A DNA stretch of 64,000 nucleotides from the NCBI GenBank assembly GCA_019166125.1, contig JAHTBO010000002.1:126997-190996 (forward strand), written 5' to 3'. Shown here piece by piece: positions 16,355-26,638 of this stretch; the stretch's first letter is position 1, and every line of letters starts with the position of its first letter. The position numbers and the translations under genes are program-made. This DNA is from Alcaligenaceae bacterium CGII-47. GTDB lineage: Bacteria > Pseudomonadota > Gammaproteobacteria > Burkholderiales > Burkholderiaceae_B. The notes beneath the pieces are model-generated. The model saw only the letters and a list, made by a program, of their open reading frames with translations, was not told where the DNA came from and ran no database searches.

Positions 16355-16411
16355 TGAATACGGTTAGTGTATAGAATTGTGGGATTTTACCGGTTGGGGC
16401 GAAACTGATTC

Positions 16412-16864
16412 ATGAGCATTGTAGATAATCGCAAGGCCACACACGACTACTTCATCGAAGATCGCTTTGAGGCGGGTTTGGTGCTGCAGGGCTGGGAGGT
16501 CAAGGCAATCCGTGCGGGCCACGTACAACTCAAGGAGAGCTACGTGATCGTACGCGATGGTGAAATATGGATCATCAATATGCATATCAGCCCGCTACCG
16601 ACGGCTTCTACGCATATCCATCCCAATGCCACACGTACTCGTAAGCTCCTGCTCAAGGCCGATGAGATCAGCAAGCTCATCGGCAAGGTCGAACAGCGCG
16701 GCTATACGCTCGTACCCCTTAACCTGCACTACAAAGGGGGGCGCATTAAGCTGGACTTTGGCCTGGGCCGCGGAAAGAAACTCCACGATAAGCGTGACAC
16801 CGAGCGCGATAAGGACTGGCAGCGCGAAAAAGAACGATTGATGAAGCACGACACCCGCAATTAG
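16412..16864 (+). CDS. smpB: SsrA-binding protein SmpB
   Basis: SmpB binds tmRNA and enables trans-translation rescue of stalled ribosomes. The 150-residue length is typical. Motifs include [24 protein letters not shown], and [20 protein letters not shown], the basic C-terminal tail that enters the mRNA channel of stalled ribosomes. The tmRNA gene itself is not in the window. It is divergent from ratA with a 57-base spacer. Confidence 0.97.
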   Translation: MSIVDNRKATHDYFIEDRFEAGLVLQGWEVKAIRAGHVQLKESYVIVRDGEIWIINMHISPLPTASTHIHPNATRTRKLLLKADEISKLIGKVEQRGYTLVPLNLHYKGGRIKLDFGLGRGKKLHDKRDTERDKDWQREKERLMKHDTRN

Positions 16865-16895
16865 TAGCCTGAGGGCGTCGCGGGTCGATTAAAAT

Positions 16896-16913
16896 GCGCG
16901 CGTCGGCGCGCGC
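16896..16913 (-). terminator. GC-rich hairpin, likely terminator of ogt
   Basis: A 7-bp stem GCGCGCG with a 4-base loop lies 31 bases after smpB and 36 bases after ogt, between the convergent stops. On the minus strand it is followed by ATTTTAAT, which resembles a weak intrinsic terminator for the ppsA-ogt transcript. It could also serve smpB. Confidence 0.45.
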
Positions 16914-16948
16914 GTCAGATCAGGCACCAGCCAGCGCAGCAACCTCAC

Positions 16949-17596
16949 TTAGCTCAATACGTAGCCTTCAATCTGCAATAAGGCTGCCTTGCGAGAGAGA
17001 CCGCCGGTGTAGCCATTCAGACTGCCGTTGGCCGCAAGAACACGATGGCACGGAATGATGATGGTTAGCGGGTTTCGACCGACAGCGGTGCCCACCGCTC
17101 GACTATGCCGAGCGCTCAGGCCCATGCGTTGGGCAAGCTGCCCGTAAGACAACACCTCGCCGTACGGAATGGTGAGCAGCGCCTGCCAGACTTGTTCCTG
17201 AAACGCCGTCCCCCGTGGGCACAGCGGCAGATTAAAATCACGGCGTTCGTTTTTGAAATAATCCCGTAATTGCCCATAAGCAGCATCCAGCACAGCGCGC
17301 GCCTCGGTGTCAGGTTCTCCGGCCGGGTAATACAGCGCACGACACGCGCTCGCAGCACTCGCCGCAACGGGCGCCGCACACAGATCGCCCTTGCGCACTC
17401 GAACATCACGGATTGCCCGACCATCTTCGAGCACACCAAAGCCCGGATCCCTGGTTTCGGGCAGGATTGCAGGCAATCCTGCCAGTGGCGGGCAATCCTT
17501 TTGCCCAGTAAAGTACACGCCAGACAAGGCCGCCGCCCGAGTCTCCAGAAGCATCTGCCCCAGAGGACCATCGAATGCGGCGTATTGTGCTTGCAA
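16949..17596 (-). CDS. ogt: Methylated-DNA-[protein]-cysteine S-methyltransferase
   Basis: A suicide repair protein that moves O6-alkyl groups from guanine to its own cysteine. The active-site motif IIPCHRV places the acceptor Cys at residue 183, with FQEQVWQALLTIPYGEVLSYG upstream and the conserved NPLTIIIPCH context. At 215 residues it is longer than usual because of extra residues in the N-terminal half. The start is TTG, supported by AAGGAG 6 nt upstream that overlaps the end of ppsA; it lies 10 bases downstream of ppsA. Confidence 0.93.
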   Translation of the reverse strand: MQAQYAAFDGPLGQMLLETRAAALSGVYFTGQKDCPPLAGLPAILPETRDPGFGVLEDGRAIRDVRVRKGDLCAAPVAASAASACRALYYPAGEPDTEARAVLDAAYGQLRDYFKNERRDFNLPLCPRGTAFQEQVWQALLTIPYGEVLSYGQLAQRMGLSARHSRAVGTAVGRNPLTIIIPCHRVLAANGSLNGYTGGLSRKAALLQIEGYVLS

Positions 17597-17606
17597 GCCT
17601 GGCTCC

Positions 17607-19982
17607 TTAGACCGTTGCCGTCGCAGCCAGGCGCTGCCAGGTGTCGACGACGGTGTCCGGATTCAGCGACATCGACAGGATTCCCTCATCGCGCAGCCAC
17701 AAAGCCAGGTCGGGATGGTCGCTTGGGCCTTGGCCACAAATTCCGACGTACTTGCCCGCAGCCAGACAAGCCTTGATGGCGCGGCTAAGCATAAAACGCA
17801 CGGCCTCGTCGCGCTCGTCAAAGTCAGCAGCCAGCAGCTCGAGACCTGAATCACGATCCAGACCGAGCGTGAGCTGAGTCATATCATTGGAACCGATCGA
17901 GAAACCATCAAAATGCTGAAGGAACTGATCCGCCAGAATGGCATTGGACGGCACCTCACACATCATGATTAGGCGCAAGCCATTCTGACCACGTACCAGG
18001 CCATGCTGGGCCAATAGCGCCACAACCTTTGCCGCCTGTGCCACCGTGCGCACGAACGGCACCATGATCTCGACGTTGGTCAGGCCCATCTCGTCGCGAA
18101 CCTTTTTGAGGGCTTCGCATTCCATGCGAAAGCACTCTTGGAACTCGGCCGAAATGTACCGCGAGGCGCCACGAAACCCAAGCATTGGATTTTCTTCTTC
18201 GGGCTCATAACGGGCACCGCCGACCAGCTGACGGTATTCGTTGGATTTAAAGTCTGACAGACGCACGATGACGGGTTTGGGATAAAAGGCTGCACCGATC
18301 GTTGCCACGCCCTCGGCGAGTTTTTCCACAAAAAACGCCCGTGGGCTTGCATAGCCACGCGCAGCGGACTCGACGGCCTTTTTGAGATCACTATCCACGT
18401 TGGGGTAATCAAGAATCGCCTTGGGGTGAATATTGATGTTGTTATTGATGATGAATTCCAGACGTGCCAGGCCGACCCCCGCGTTGGGAATCTGAGAAAA
18501 ATCGAAGGCAAGCTGGGGATTACCCACGTTCATCATGACCTTGAGCCCGACCTCAGGCATCTCGCCCCAGCGGACTTCCTCGATCTCGGTTTCGATCAGG
18601 CCGTCGTAAATCCGGCCCTCATCGCCCTCTGCACACGACACCGTGACCTCACGACCATCCTCGAGGACATCGGTTGCCGTCGCGCAGCCAACCACAGCAG
18701 GGATACCCAGCTCACGCGCGATAATGGCCGCATGGCAGGTCCGCCCTCCTCGATTGGTTACGATAGCCGAGGCCATTTTCATGACAGGTTCCCAGTTAGG
18801 ATCCGTCATATCGGTCACCAAAATATCACCCGGACGCACCTGATCCATCTCGCTTAGGTCAGAGACGACGCGCACCTTGCCTGAGCCTATTTTTTGACCA
18901 ATGGCACGACCTGTAATCAACACATCACCAGTCGCCTTCAGTCGATACCGCTCTTGGACGTCATGATGGCCTTGCTGGGACTTGACCGTCTCAGGGCGTG
19001 CCTGAAGGATATAGAGCTTACCGTCGATTCCGTCGCGCCCCCATTCAATGTCCATCGGACGCTGATAGTGCTGCTCGATAATGGAGGCATAGTGAGCCAA
19101 CTCGATGATCTCATCATCGTTCAGGGAATAACGATTGCGCTCGGAGGCAGGGACGTCGACGGTCCGTACGGCATGGCCGGTCGTGCGATCAGTATCGAAT
19201 TCCATCTTGAGGAGCTTGGAGCCAATCCGTCGACTGATGATCGGATAATGGCCTGAGGCGAGCGTCGGCTTGAACACATAGAACTCATCCGGGTTTACGG
19301 CACCCTGCACAACGGTCTCGCCCAAACCATAGGAAGAGGTGATAAACACGACATCCTTGAAACCAGACTCGGTATCCAGCGTAAACATCACCCCTGCGCT
19401 GCCCTTATCCGAGCGCACCATACGCTGGATACCCGCAGAGAGCGCCACATCAGCATGGGCATAGCCCTTGTGGACACGATAAGAGATCGCACGATCGTTA
19501 TAGAGCGAAGCAAAGACATGACGGATCTTTTCAAGGACCTCGTCGATACCCACCACATTCAGGTAGGTTTCCTGTTGGCCGGCAAAAGACGCATCGGGCA
19601 GATCCTCTGCGGTTGCAGAGGAACGCACGGCAAATGAGCCTTTACCATCATGATCCAACTGCGCAAAGGCCTGACGAATCGCTTGTTCAAAATCCGCATG
19701 AAACGGAGTATCGATGACCCATTGACGAATCTGAGCACCCGCATTGGCCAGCTCGCGCACATCGTCCGCGTCCAGCTCGTCCAAGCGTTGATTAATCCGC
19801 GCATCCAGACCCGTGGCCTGAAGGAATTCGCGAAAGGCATCCGCTGTGGTCGCAAACCCACCCGGCACCCGTACGCCGGCGCCGGCCAGTTGGCTGATCA
19901 TTTCACCGAGCGATGCGTTCTTGCCTCCTACCGAGTCCACGTCCGTCATGCGGAGCTGCTCGAAAGACACTACATACGACAT
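17607..19982 (-). CDS. ppsA: Phosphoenolpyruvate synthase
   Basis: It converts pyruvate and ATP to phosphoenolpyruvate, AMP and phosphate for gluconeogenesis. The 791-residue protein has the ATP-grasp domain opening [12 protein letters not shown], the phosphohistidine domain with [15 protein letters not shown] (phosphorylated His near 420), and the TIM-barrel domain ending with the active-site cysteine in CGQGPSDHP. The ATG at 19982 is preferred over longer upstream reading because the family starts there and AAGGTGA precedes it. Divergent from the gene for its regulatory kinase. Confidence 0.97.
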   Translation of the reverse strand: MSYVVSFEQLRMTDVDSVGGKNASLGEMISQLAGAGVRVPGGFATTADAFREFLQATGLDARINQRLDELDADDVRELANAGAQIRQWVIDTPFHADFEQAIRQAFAQLDHDGKGSFAVRSSATAEDLPDASFAGQQETYLNVVGIDEVLEKIRHVFASLYNDRAISYRVHKGYAHADVALSAGIQRMVRSDKGSAGVMFTLDTESGFKDVVFITSSYGLGETVVQGAVNPDEFYVFKPTLASGHYPIISRRIGSKLLKMEFDTDRTTGHAVRTVDVPASERNRYSLNDDEIIELAHYASIIEQHYQRPMDIEWGRDGIDGKLYILQARPETVKSQQGHHDVQERYRLKATGDVLITGRAIGQKIGSGKVRVVSDLSEMDQVRPGDILVTDMTDPNWEPVMKMASAIVTNRGGRTCHAAIIARELGIPAVVGCATATDVLEDGREVTVSCAEGDEGRIYDGLIETEIEEVRWGEMPEVGLKVMMNVGNPQLAFDFSQIPNAGVGLARLEFIINNNINIHPKAILDYPNVDSDLKKAVESAARGYASPRAFFVEKLAEGVATIGAAFYPKPVIVRLSDFKSNEYRQLVGGARYEPEEENPMLGFRGASRYISAEFQECFRMECEALKKVRDEMGLTNVEIMVPFVRTVAQAAKVVALLAQHGLVRGQNGLRLIMMCEVPSNAILADQFLQHFDGFSIGSNDMTQLTLGLDRDSGLELLAADFDERDEAVRFMLSRAIKACLAAGKYVGICGQGPSDHPDLALWLRDEGILSMSLNPDTVVDTWQRLAATATV

Positions 19983-20152
19983 AAAGTCACCTTTGAAGAT
20001 AGAGAAAGCTTGTTTGCCTGAGAGTCGTGTTTCAATACATGGTTTTGTGCCATGCAACACAACCACCGGGCAAACCAGCCTTGCTTGCAACAGGGGCGAC
20101 TGTTAACCTTCGGGATTGTACTGTTTTTGGCGCTTGGTGGTTCAATTATTCT

Positions 20153-20986
20153 ATGGCAGATTCCCTCATCGAACGTACTGTATTCATCGTCTCTGACAGC
20201 ACGGGCATTACCGCAGAGACCTTTAGCCATGCCGTGCTGTCTCAATTCGAAGAAGTGCGTTTCGAGGCGATCCGGCTCCCCTTTATCGACTCAGCCGACA
20301 AGGCAGATGCTGCAGCGCAGCGTATCGAACAAAAAGCCCGTGACGACGCTCTTCCGCCTCTGGTGTTCAGCACATTGGTCGATCCTGAGATCGCTGGCCG
20401 CATTCGTAACGCATCCTGCATTTTTATGGATTTGTTTGGGGCATTCGTCCAGCATCTGGAAGAAACGCTAGGCATGAAGTCCAGCCGATCTGTTGGACGC
20501 ACGCACACCAATGGCCTAAGCAAGCAATACAATAAGCGCATTGAGGCGATCAACTTCAGTCTGGCCCACGACGACGGCCAATTTGTGCAAGGGCTACAGC
20601 AGGCAGACGTGATCTTGGTTGGGGTATCACGTTGCGGCAAGACACCGACCAGCCTCTATCTGGCGATGCAGTACGCTGTCCGAGCCGCTAATTACCCGCT
20701 GATCCCAGAGGATTTTGACCGCGGTGCCCTACCCCACACCCTGCTGCCTTATCGCCGCAAGCTCTTTGGTTTGTCGATTCAGCCCGAGCGCTTGGCCGAG
20801 GTGCGTAATGAACGACGTCCCGGCAGCGTCTACGCCTCACTACACCAATGCCGCCAGGAGGTCGCCGATGCCGAGCGTCTGATGCGCATGGAAGGCATCC
20901 CGTGGCTATCGACCACCACACGATCAATCGAGGAAATTTCAACTAAGATTATGGACGAAGTCGGCCTGGATCGCCTGACATACTAA
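20153..20986 (+). CDS. ppsR: PEP synthase regulatory kinase/phosphorylase (DUF299)
   Basis: A bifunctional enzyme that inactivates PpsA by ADP-dependent phosphorylation of a threonine and reactivates it by phosphorolysis. The 277-residue protein begins with SDSTGITAETF, and has the P-loop-like GVSRCGKTPTSLYLAMQ and the family's AANYPLIPEDF. The ATG at 20153 is chosen because the conserved first strand (RTVFIVSDSTG) lies nine residues later. It is divergent from ppsA, so target and regulator share an intergenic region of 170 bases. Its stop overlaps the end of the convergent methyltransferase gene. Confidence 0.95.
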   Translation: MADSLIERTVFIVSDSTGITAETFSHAVLSQFEEVRFEAIRLPFIDSADKADAAAQRIEQKARDDALPPLVFSTLVDPEIAGRIRNASCIFMDLFGAFVQHLEETLGMKSSRSVGRTHTNGLSKQYNKRIEAINFSLAHDDGQFVQGLQQADVILVGVSRCGKTPTSLYLAMQYAVRAANYPLIPEDFDRGALPHTLLPYRRKLFGLSIQPERLAEVRNERRPGSVYASLHQCRQEVADAERLMRMEGIPWLSTTTRSIEEISTKIMDEVGLDRLTY

Positions 20987-21786
20987 GGATTGGGCGATTG
21001 TGGTGCCAGCGACACGTTTTGCTGGCGGCGCTGCTCAAATAGACAAATCGCTGCCGCAGCGGCCACATTCAAGGATTCTACCGCCTCAGCCTGGGGAATC
21101 CACACTCGCACAGCAGCCAAGGCCTGCAGGCGCTCGTCGACACCCTGTCCCTCATTGCCAAACACCCACGCGCAAGGTGCGCGCAGATCCGTACTGAAGA
21201 GTTCGGATGCATCGTCCAGAGTCGTGACGGCTAGCGCGATCGCCAAGCGGGGGGTAAGCGTGTACAAATCAATGTGCTCATGAATCTCCAGAGCGAAATG
21301 CGCACCCTGGCCACTGCGCAAGACCTTAGGCGACCAGGCCGTCGCGCACCCTGCCGACAGGTATGCCTGGCGGATACCGGCTGCTGCGGCTGTGCGCAAC
21401 AAGGTGCCCAGATTACCGGGATCCTGGATACGATCCAGCCAAATACAGGCCTGATCGATACGCTCTGGTAGCGTCGGACGGGGTGGCTCAACGACAAAAA
21501 ATATGCCTGGGCCGTGAATAACCTGCGACAAGCCACGCACCAGTCGAGAGTCCAACGATATGCAATGGTCCTGGGGCAAATCAAGCCACCGGGGGGGCTG
21601 ACGCTGCGCATCGAGCAAAGCCTGGTCAAATACAGCCACAAGCGGCGCCCCAAAGCGGTCGAACCAGGCTTGGCATAAATGGGTCCCTTCAATCAGGACC
21701 TGATGCGTGCCCTTTGGTGATCGGCCCATCCCCAGGCCCTGCAATTGCCGGTAGAAGGGATTGTCACGCGCAGAAATATGCCTCAT
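20983..21786 (-). CDS. TrmH/SpoU-family RNA 2'-O-methyltransferase
   Basis: A 267-residue SPOUT methyltransferase. The N-terminal substrate-binding part ([16 protein letters not shown]) precedes the knotted catalytic domain with motif 1 ([20 protein letters not shown]), motif 2 ([12 protein letters not shown]) and motif 3 ([20 protein letters not shown]). It methylates a ribose of rRNA or tRNA; the exact site is not readable. The ATG overlaps the rnhB stop (ATGA), so it is the last gene of the lpx-rnhB run. Confidence 0.93.
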   Translation of the reverse strand: MRHISARDNPFYRQLQGLGMGRSPKGTHQVLIEGTHLCQAWFDRFGAPLVAVFDQALLDAQRQPPRWLDLPQDHCISLDSRLVRGLSQVIHGPGIFFVVEPPRPTLPERIDQACIWLDRIQDPGNLGTLLRTAAAAGIRQAYLSAGCATAWSPKVLRSGQGAHFALEIHEHIDLYTLTPRLAIALAVTTLDDASELFSTDLRAPCAWVFGNEGQGVDERLQALAAVRVWIPQAEAVESLNVAAAAAICLFEQRRQQNVSLAPQSPNP

Positions 21787-22394
21787 GCCGTCTCCAGCAT
21801 CTGTCTTACGGGTGCAAAACTTCGCCGATGGGCGGGGCATGGCCCATGCTCGGCCAAGCGCGCTCGATGCAAGGCGGTGCCATACCCCTTGTGTTGGTCA
21901 AAGGCGTAAAGGGGGTAGCGCGCATGCAAGACCATGCAATAAGCGTCTCGTGCCGTTTTTGCCAAAATAGACGCCGCAGAAATTGCTGCGACGCGTGCAT
22001 CCCCTTTGATGATGGCCCGAGCAGGATATGCCAAGCCACGGGGGATTCGGTTGCCATCCACAAGAATCTCTACCGGCGCACATGATAAGCCCTCGCAAGC
22101 TCTGTGCATGGCCAACATGGTGGCCTCCAGGATATTAAGATGATCGATTTCTTCGACACTCGCCTGCGCCACACACCAGCTGCGCGCATACCGATGAATG
22201 TCCTTAGCCAGCGCGTGACGGCGCGCCGCTGTTAGCGCCTTCGAATCAGCCAAGCCGCTAATGGGGTGCTCAGGATCAAGGACAACCGCTGCAGCAAAGA
22301 CCGGTCCGGCCAATGGACCGCGCCCTGCCTCATCCACCCCCGCGATCAGTACGCACGGATCGGGTGTCATGGCAAATAGATCAGGCTGTACCAC
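21783..22394 (-). CDS. rnhB: Ribonuclease HII
   Basis: RNase HII removes ribonucleotides from DNA and RNA-DNA hybrids. The 203-residue protein shows the catalytic [14 protein letters not shown], the LADSKAL block, and the conserved DGNRIPRG and [17 protein letters not shown]. The GTG at 22394 is proposed because it gives the QPDLF N-terminus common in related proteins and has an AGG upstream. An ATG at 22370 is the alternative. The start overlaps lpxB by 14 bases. Confidence 0.93.
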   Translation of the reverse strand: MVQPDLFAMTPDPCVLIAGVDEAGRGPLAGPVFAAAVVLDPEHPISGLADSKALTAARRHALAKDIHRYARSWCVAQASVEEIDHLNILEATMLAMHRACEGLSCAPVEILVDGNRIPRGLAYPARAIIKGDARVAAISAASILAKTARDAYCMVLHARYPLYAFDQHKGYGTALHRARLAEHGPCPAHRRSFAPVRQMLETA

Positions 22395-23616
22395 GCTCGC
22401 ACACCTGAATAATCGCCTGCGCGGCAAGAGTGGGTGTATCGCGGCTAAGCGACTCATGAATTGTGGTGAAGCGCCGAGCAACTTGTGCTGCATAGCGCGC
22501 ATCGCTCAGGGCCTTCCAGGTCTGCTCTGCCAAGGCTTCTGGCGTCGCTGCCTCCTGCAAAAGCTCGGGCACGACAAACTCATCAGCCAAAACGTTAGGC
22601 AGACCCACCCACGGGACATAAGGCTTCTTCTGTCCGGACTTCCAGGCCATGATGCGCCGCATCCAGGGCGATAGTACGTAGGAAATCACCATAGGCCTTT
22701 TGAATAAGGCTGCCTCCAAGGTCGCCGTACCGCTGGCGACCAACACTGCATCCGCCGCCTCCATTGCATGCCAGGCAATCGGCCAGCCCTGGGCCGAGTT
22801 GATTTCAGGCGAACAATCGTGATCGGATTCGAGCCTCATGACTGTGTCTGGCAAAGTATCGACCACATGACAGTGCGCAATGGGTGTCTGGCGCGCCAGG
22901 GCCTCAAATTGTATTCGACGGGCATGATTAACCATGGGCACGAGCACCTGCAGATCGGGGTCCTGCTGTTGGAGATACTGCACCGCCCGAAGAAAGCGCG
23001 GCGCCAGCGCCTGGATCTCTGAGGCTCGGCTGCCCGGCATGAGCGCCAATACACGATCATCGGGGGCCAGCCCCAGGCGGCCACGCGCTGCGCCACGATT
23101 GGGGTGCATGGGGATCAGCTCTGCGAGTGGGTGTCCAACGTACGTAACCGGTACGCCCTCACGCTCGTAGAGCTCAACCTCAAAAGGGAACAATACCAGC
23201 ATATGTGATACCGCCTGGCGAATCGCATGAATGCGCTCATATCGCCAGGCCCAGATCGAAGGGCCGACAAAATGCACGGTAGGCACACCTGCACGACGTA
23301 ATTGCGCCTCCAGACGCAGGTTGAAATCCGGTGCATCCACCCCGACAAACACATGAGGCGGATCAGCCAACAGGCGGCGCTTGACGTCTCGATAGGTACG
23401 TATGAGCCGGGGAGCTTGTTTGAAGGCGTCAATGTAGCCAAATATGCTTAGGATATCCATGGGATGCCAAGCGTTGAAACCGACTCGTGACATCGCAGGG
23501 CCACCGATGCCCTGCACCACCGTCTGCGCATCGTGTGCGTATAAGCCCTGAATCATGCGAGCAGCCAGTAGATCACCAGAAGGCTCGCCAGCGACGACCC
23601 CCACGGTCATGCTCAT
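22381..23616 (-). CDS. lpxB: Lipid-A-disaccharide synthase LpxB
   Basis: LpxB condenses UDP-2,3-diacylglucosamine with lipid X to make the lipid A disaccharide. The 411-residue protein begins [20 protein letters not shown], and has [21 protein letters not shown] and [18 protein letters not shown] typical of glycosyltransferase family 19. The C-terminal part with [19 protein letters not shown] binds the UDP sugar. The ATG overlaps the lpxA stop by four bases, so the two are coupled; alternative ATG two codons downstream. Confidence 0.97.
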   Translation of the reverse strand: MSMTVGVVAGEPSGDLLAARMIQGLYAHDAQTVVQGIGGPAMSRVGFNAWHPMDILSIFGYIDAFKQAPRLIRTYRDVKRRLLADPPHVFVGVDAPDFNLRLEAQLRRAGVPTVHFVGPSIWAWRYERIHAIRQAVSHMLVLFPFEVELYEREGVPVTYVGHPLAELIPMHPNRGAARGRLGLAPDDRVLALMPGSRASEIQALAPRFLRAVQYLQQQDPDLQVLVPMVNHARRIQFEALARQTPIAHCHVVDTLPDTVMRLESDHDCSPEINSAQGWPIAWHAMEAADAVLVASGTATLEAALFKRPMVISYVLSPWMRRIMAWKSGQKKPYVPWVGLPNVLADEFVVPELLQEAATPEALAEQTWKALSDARYAAQVARRFTTIHESLSRDTPTLAAQAIIQVCERGTA

Positions 23617-24407
23617 GGACGAACAATACCTCGGCTGGAACTTGTCAAAAAATCCAGCAAGTGTTGCACGGCCCCCGCCCCCTCGGGCTGGGCGGCTTGT
23701 AGCGCCACCATCGCCTCGCATGCCTGTTCGACATTGAGCTTACGGCGATAAAGCAACTTGTAGGATTCTTTCAGTGCTGCAATATCCTGTACTGAATACC
23801 CACGACGGCTTAGGCCCTCAGAGTTGATCCCGACCGGACGAAACGGATCGCCTGCACCGATCATATAGGGTGGAATATCCTGGCGCACGGAGCTCGTCCC
23901 CCCCACCATAGCGTGCGCGCCAATGCGTACAAACTGATGCACAGCAGACAGTCCGCCCAAGATCGCCCAGTCGCCAATATGAATGTGGCCAGCCAACTGA
24001 ACACTGTTGGCAATTACCACGTGATGGCCGATCTGGCAATCATGTGCAATGTGTACATACGCCATGATCCAGTTATCGTCACCCAGCCGCGTTACCCCTA
24101 CATCTTGAACCGTGCCGATATTAACCGTCACATACTCGCGAAAGGTATTGCCATCCCCAATCTCTAGTTCGGTTGGCTCGCCCGCGTATTTTTTGTCCTG
24201 GGGAATCCCGCCTATCGAGCAGAATCGATAAAAGTGATTGTTTGCACCAACCCTTGTCCGCCCATCAATCACGCAGTGCGGCCCAACCCGAGTATGCGCA
24301 CCCAAGCTAACCTGCTCACCAATAATGCTATAGGCGCCAATGCTGACCCCATCAGCCAATTCGGCCCCAGGCGCCACGATCGCCGTGGCATGAATCTGCA
24401 CCGCCAT
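23613..24407 (-). CDS. lpxA: UDP-N-acetylglucosamine acyltransferase LpxA
   Basis: The first committed step of lipid A synthesis: transfer of an acyl chain from ACP to the 3-OH of UDP-GlcNAc. The 264-residue left-handed beta-helix protein has many hexapeptide turns (residues about 5-185) and the conserved IAHDCQIGHHVVIAN with the catalytic His. The C-terminal helical region (GYSVQDIAALKESYKLLYR) is typical. The ATG shares one base with the fabZ stop (TAATG). Confidence 0.97.
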   Translation of the reverse strand: MAVQIHATAIVAPGAELADGVSIGAYSIIGEQVSLGAHTRVGPHCVIDGRTRVGANNHFYRFCSIGGIPQDKKYAGEPTELEIGDGNTFREYVTVNIGTVQDVGVTRLGDDNWIMAYVHIAHDCQIGHHVVIANSVQLAGHIHIGDWAILGGLSAVHQFVRIGAHAMVGGTSSVRQDIPPYMIGAGDPFRPVGINSEGLSRRGYSVQDIAALKESYKLLYRRKLNVEQACEAMVALQAAQPEGAGAVQHLLDFLTSSSRGIVRP

Positions 24408-24859
24408 TATTCTTCCAGGACGCGTACGGCGCACATGATCTTAGCCTCAGCGGCAATCTGATCACCCACCTTGGCAACTGCGGTGTATTTGCAAATCGAG
24501 CGGCTCAGCCTGTCAGCAGAGACCTCCATGCGTAATTGATCACCTGGGACAACAGGACGTCGAAAACGGGCACCATCCACACCAACCAAATAATAAGCGA
24601 CCTTGGTGCTGACGAGGTTAGGTGCACCGGCTGAAGCAAAGGAAAACAAAGCAGCAGCCTGAGCCATGGCTTCGATAATCAATACACCAGGCATCACAGG
24701 ATGATGGGCAAAGTGCCCCTGAAAGAACGGCTCGTTGTAGGTTACGTTTTTGATGGCCACGATACTCTTGCCTGGATCCATTTCCAGCACACGGTCGACC
24801 AATAACATGGGATGCCGATGGGGCAAGCGTTCCATGATTTCTCTGATATCCAGTTCCAT
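24407..24859 (-). CDS. fabZ: 3-hydroxyacyl-ACP dehydratase FabZ
   Basis: FabZ dehydrates 3-hydroxyacyl-ACP in fatty acid elongation and competes with LpxA for the same substrate pool. The 150-residue hot-dog-fold protein has [17 protein letters not shown] at the N-terminus and the active-site block [20 protein letters not shown] with catalytic His and Glu. The HHP variant of the usual PGHP is a small departure. It is downstream of lpxD by 44 bases and overlaps lpxA by one base. Confidence 0.96.
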   Translation of the reverse strand: MELDIREIMERLPHRHPMLLVDRVLEMDPGKSIVAIKNVTYNEPFFQGHFAHHPVMPGVLIIEAMAQAAALFSFASAGAPNLVSTKVAYYLVGVDGARFRRPVVPGDQLRMEVSADRLSRSICKYTAVAKVGDQIAAEAKIMCAVRVLEE

Positions 24860-24903
24860 CTTGTTCTTAGTCCTGCAAATAAGTCGCGTACAAAACGTTC
24901 ATA

Positions 24904-26013
24904 TCAAGTGTTGTCTGTTTTTTCCAGGGACCTGAGGCGCTTGCGCAATTGCGATAACTGAGCAATAACAGCGGCATTACGTTGCCACAAATCGTGTCTG
25001 AAAAAAGGAAACACTCCGGTATAACGCCCCGGCTCTAAAACGTTCGAAGTCACTGATGTACCGCCAGAAATATGTACATCATCACCAATTACCAGATGGC
25101 CAGAGAGTAATGCTGCACCGCCTATCGTGCAGCGCTGACCAATGTGTGTAGAGCCTGCGATCCCAACACATGCCGCAATGGCGGTATGGTCGCCCACTCG
25201 GCAGTTATGACCAATCATGATCTGATTGTCGAGCTTGACCCCATTACCGATCACCGTGTCCTCGATTGCCCCTCTGTCTACGGTCGTATTGGCACCGATC
25301 TCTACATCATCACCCAACACAACGCCACCGAGCTGGGCGATCTTGGCCCATGCCCCCGCCTCGCCAAATGGGTTCGGGGCTAAGCCAAAACCATCCGCAC
25401 CCAGCACCACACCAGAGTGGAGAATCGTTCGATCCCCTATTGTGACATTGTGATAGAGCGTCACCCGAGCATACACGATTCCATCCCGGCCGATTGATGC
25501 ACCCGGACCAATCGAGCATCCACTGCCGATACGCGTGCCTGCCCCGATCCGTACACCTGCCTCAATTACCGTAAAGGGCCCGATGCTCACCCCCTCACCT
25601 ATCTGTGCATCCTCGGCGAGCACAGCCGTAGGGTGTATGCCCCGAGACAAACCCATCACGCGATGATGATCAAACCATTGCGCAAGCAAGGCATACATCA
25701 GATAGGGCTGACTGCATACCACGACACACCAAGCAGGCGCATCCGAGTGATCTGCCGCCTGATATGCCTGCCAATCTTGCTCGCGCAGGATGATCGCTGC
25801 CGCCTGGCTCGCCTCTAATTGCGAGCTGAGCTTTGGATTCGAGAGGAAACTGATCTCGTGCGCGCCAGCCGACAAAAGCGACCCAATGCCCGCAATCATT
25901 GGCATCGAGTCTTCCCGAGAACATATGAGTCTGTAGTCCAGGCCGACAGTGTTCGCTGCACTTAACAAATCAGGCAGGGAAAGTGCCTGATCAGGAGCAA
26001 GCAATACCGGCAT
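24904..26013 (-). CDS. lpxD: UDP-3-O-(3-hydroxymyristoyl)glucosamine N-acyltransferase LpxD
   Basis: LpxD adds the N-linked acyl chain to UDP-3-acylglucosamine, the third step of lipid A assembly. The 369-residue protein has an N-terminal uridine-binding domain (to about 110), a hexapeptide beta-helix (about 115-310) with IMIGHNCRVGDHTAIAACVG holding the catalytic His, and a helical C-terminus. Length is slightly greater than E. coli (341). It follows skp by 6 bases. Confidence 0.96.
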   Translation of the reverse strand: MPVLLAPDQALSLPDLLSAANTVGLDYRLICSREDSMPMIAGIGSLLSAGAHEISFLSNPKLSSQLEASQAAAIILREQDWQAYQAADHSDAPAWCVVVCSQPYLMYALLAQWFDHHRVMGLSRGIHPTAVLAEDAQIGEGVSIGPFTVIEAGVRIGAGTRIGSGCSIGPGASIGRDGIVYARVTLYHNVTIGDRTILHSGVVLGADGFGLAPNPFGEAGAWAKIAQLGGVVLGDDVEIGANTTVDRGAIEDTVIGNGVKLDNQIMIGHNCRVGDHTAIAACVGIAGSTHIGQRCTIGGAALLSGHLVIGDDVHISGGTSVTSNVLEPGRYTGVFPFFRHDLWQRNAAVIAQLSQLRKRLRSLEKTDNT

Positions 26014-26019
26014 CGAAAA

Positions 26020-26574
26020 TCAACCGCCTAGCGCCTTGATGACCTGGTCGGTAATATCCACGCGCGGGCTGACCGTAACCGCGTCCTGGATGATCAAGTC
26101 GTAATTTTGGTCCTGTGCGATTTTTTTGATTGCCGCATCGGCCTTCTCGACAATGGCGGAGAACTCTTCGTTGCGGCGACGGTTGAAGTCCTCTTGGAAC
26201 TCTCGGCGCTTGCGCTGCAGATCGGAATCCATGTCAGCGAGTTGGCGTTGACGCTTGATACGCTCGGCCTCTGCCAGCACAGGCGCGTCCTTATCAAGCT
26301 TTTGTGCCTGGCTACGCAGTGTATCAGCGAGCTTTTGAAGATCATCATCCCGGCGTTTGAACTCGGACTCGATCTTGGCCTGTGCGGCCTTCGCGGGCTT
26401 GGAGTCACGCAAGATGCGTTCCGTACTGACAAAACCAATTTTAGTGCTCTGAGCATAGCTTGGCACGACAAAAAGTGTGCCCAGAACCAAAACGGCTGCT
26501 AAAGCTAATGCACGGTGCGCACGCACCTTAGCACCAATAAAGCCACAAAGATTAAAACCAGAAACAGACATCAT
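26020..26574 (-). CDS. skp: Periplasmic chaperone Skp/OmpH
   Basis: Skp holds unfolded outer-membrane proteins in the periplasm on the way to BamA. The protein of about 184 residues has a signal peptide (hydrophobic core ALALAAVLVLGTLFVVPSYA, cut after AYA-like SYA), the IGFVSTERIL strand and long charged helices (EFKRRDDDLQKLADTL; RKRREFQEDFNRRRNEEF) that form the tentacles. Two adjacent ATGs (26574 and 26571) are possible. It lies between bamA and lpxD, the usual order. Confidence 0.94.
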   Translation of the reverse strand: MMSVSGFNLCGFIGAKVRAHRALALAAVLVLGTLFVVPSYAQSTKIGFVSTERILRDSKPAKAAQAKIESEFKRRDDDLQKLADTLRSQAQKLDKDAPVLAEAERIKRQRQLADMDSDLQRKRREFQEDFNRRRNEEFSAIVEKADAAIKKIAQDQNYDLIIQDAVTVSPRVDITDQVIKALGG

Positions 26575-26638
26575 GAAGGATCTACCTTGCAAATAAAGCA
26601 AAAGACAAAGAAGTTATTGTGCCATTAAACGGGGTGAA

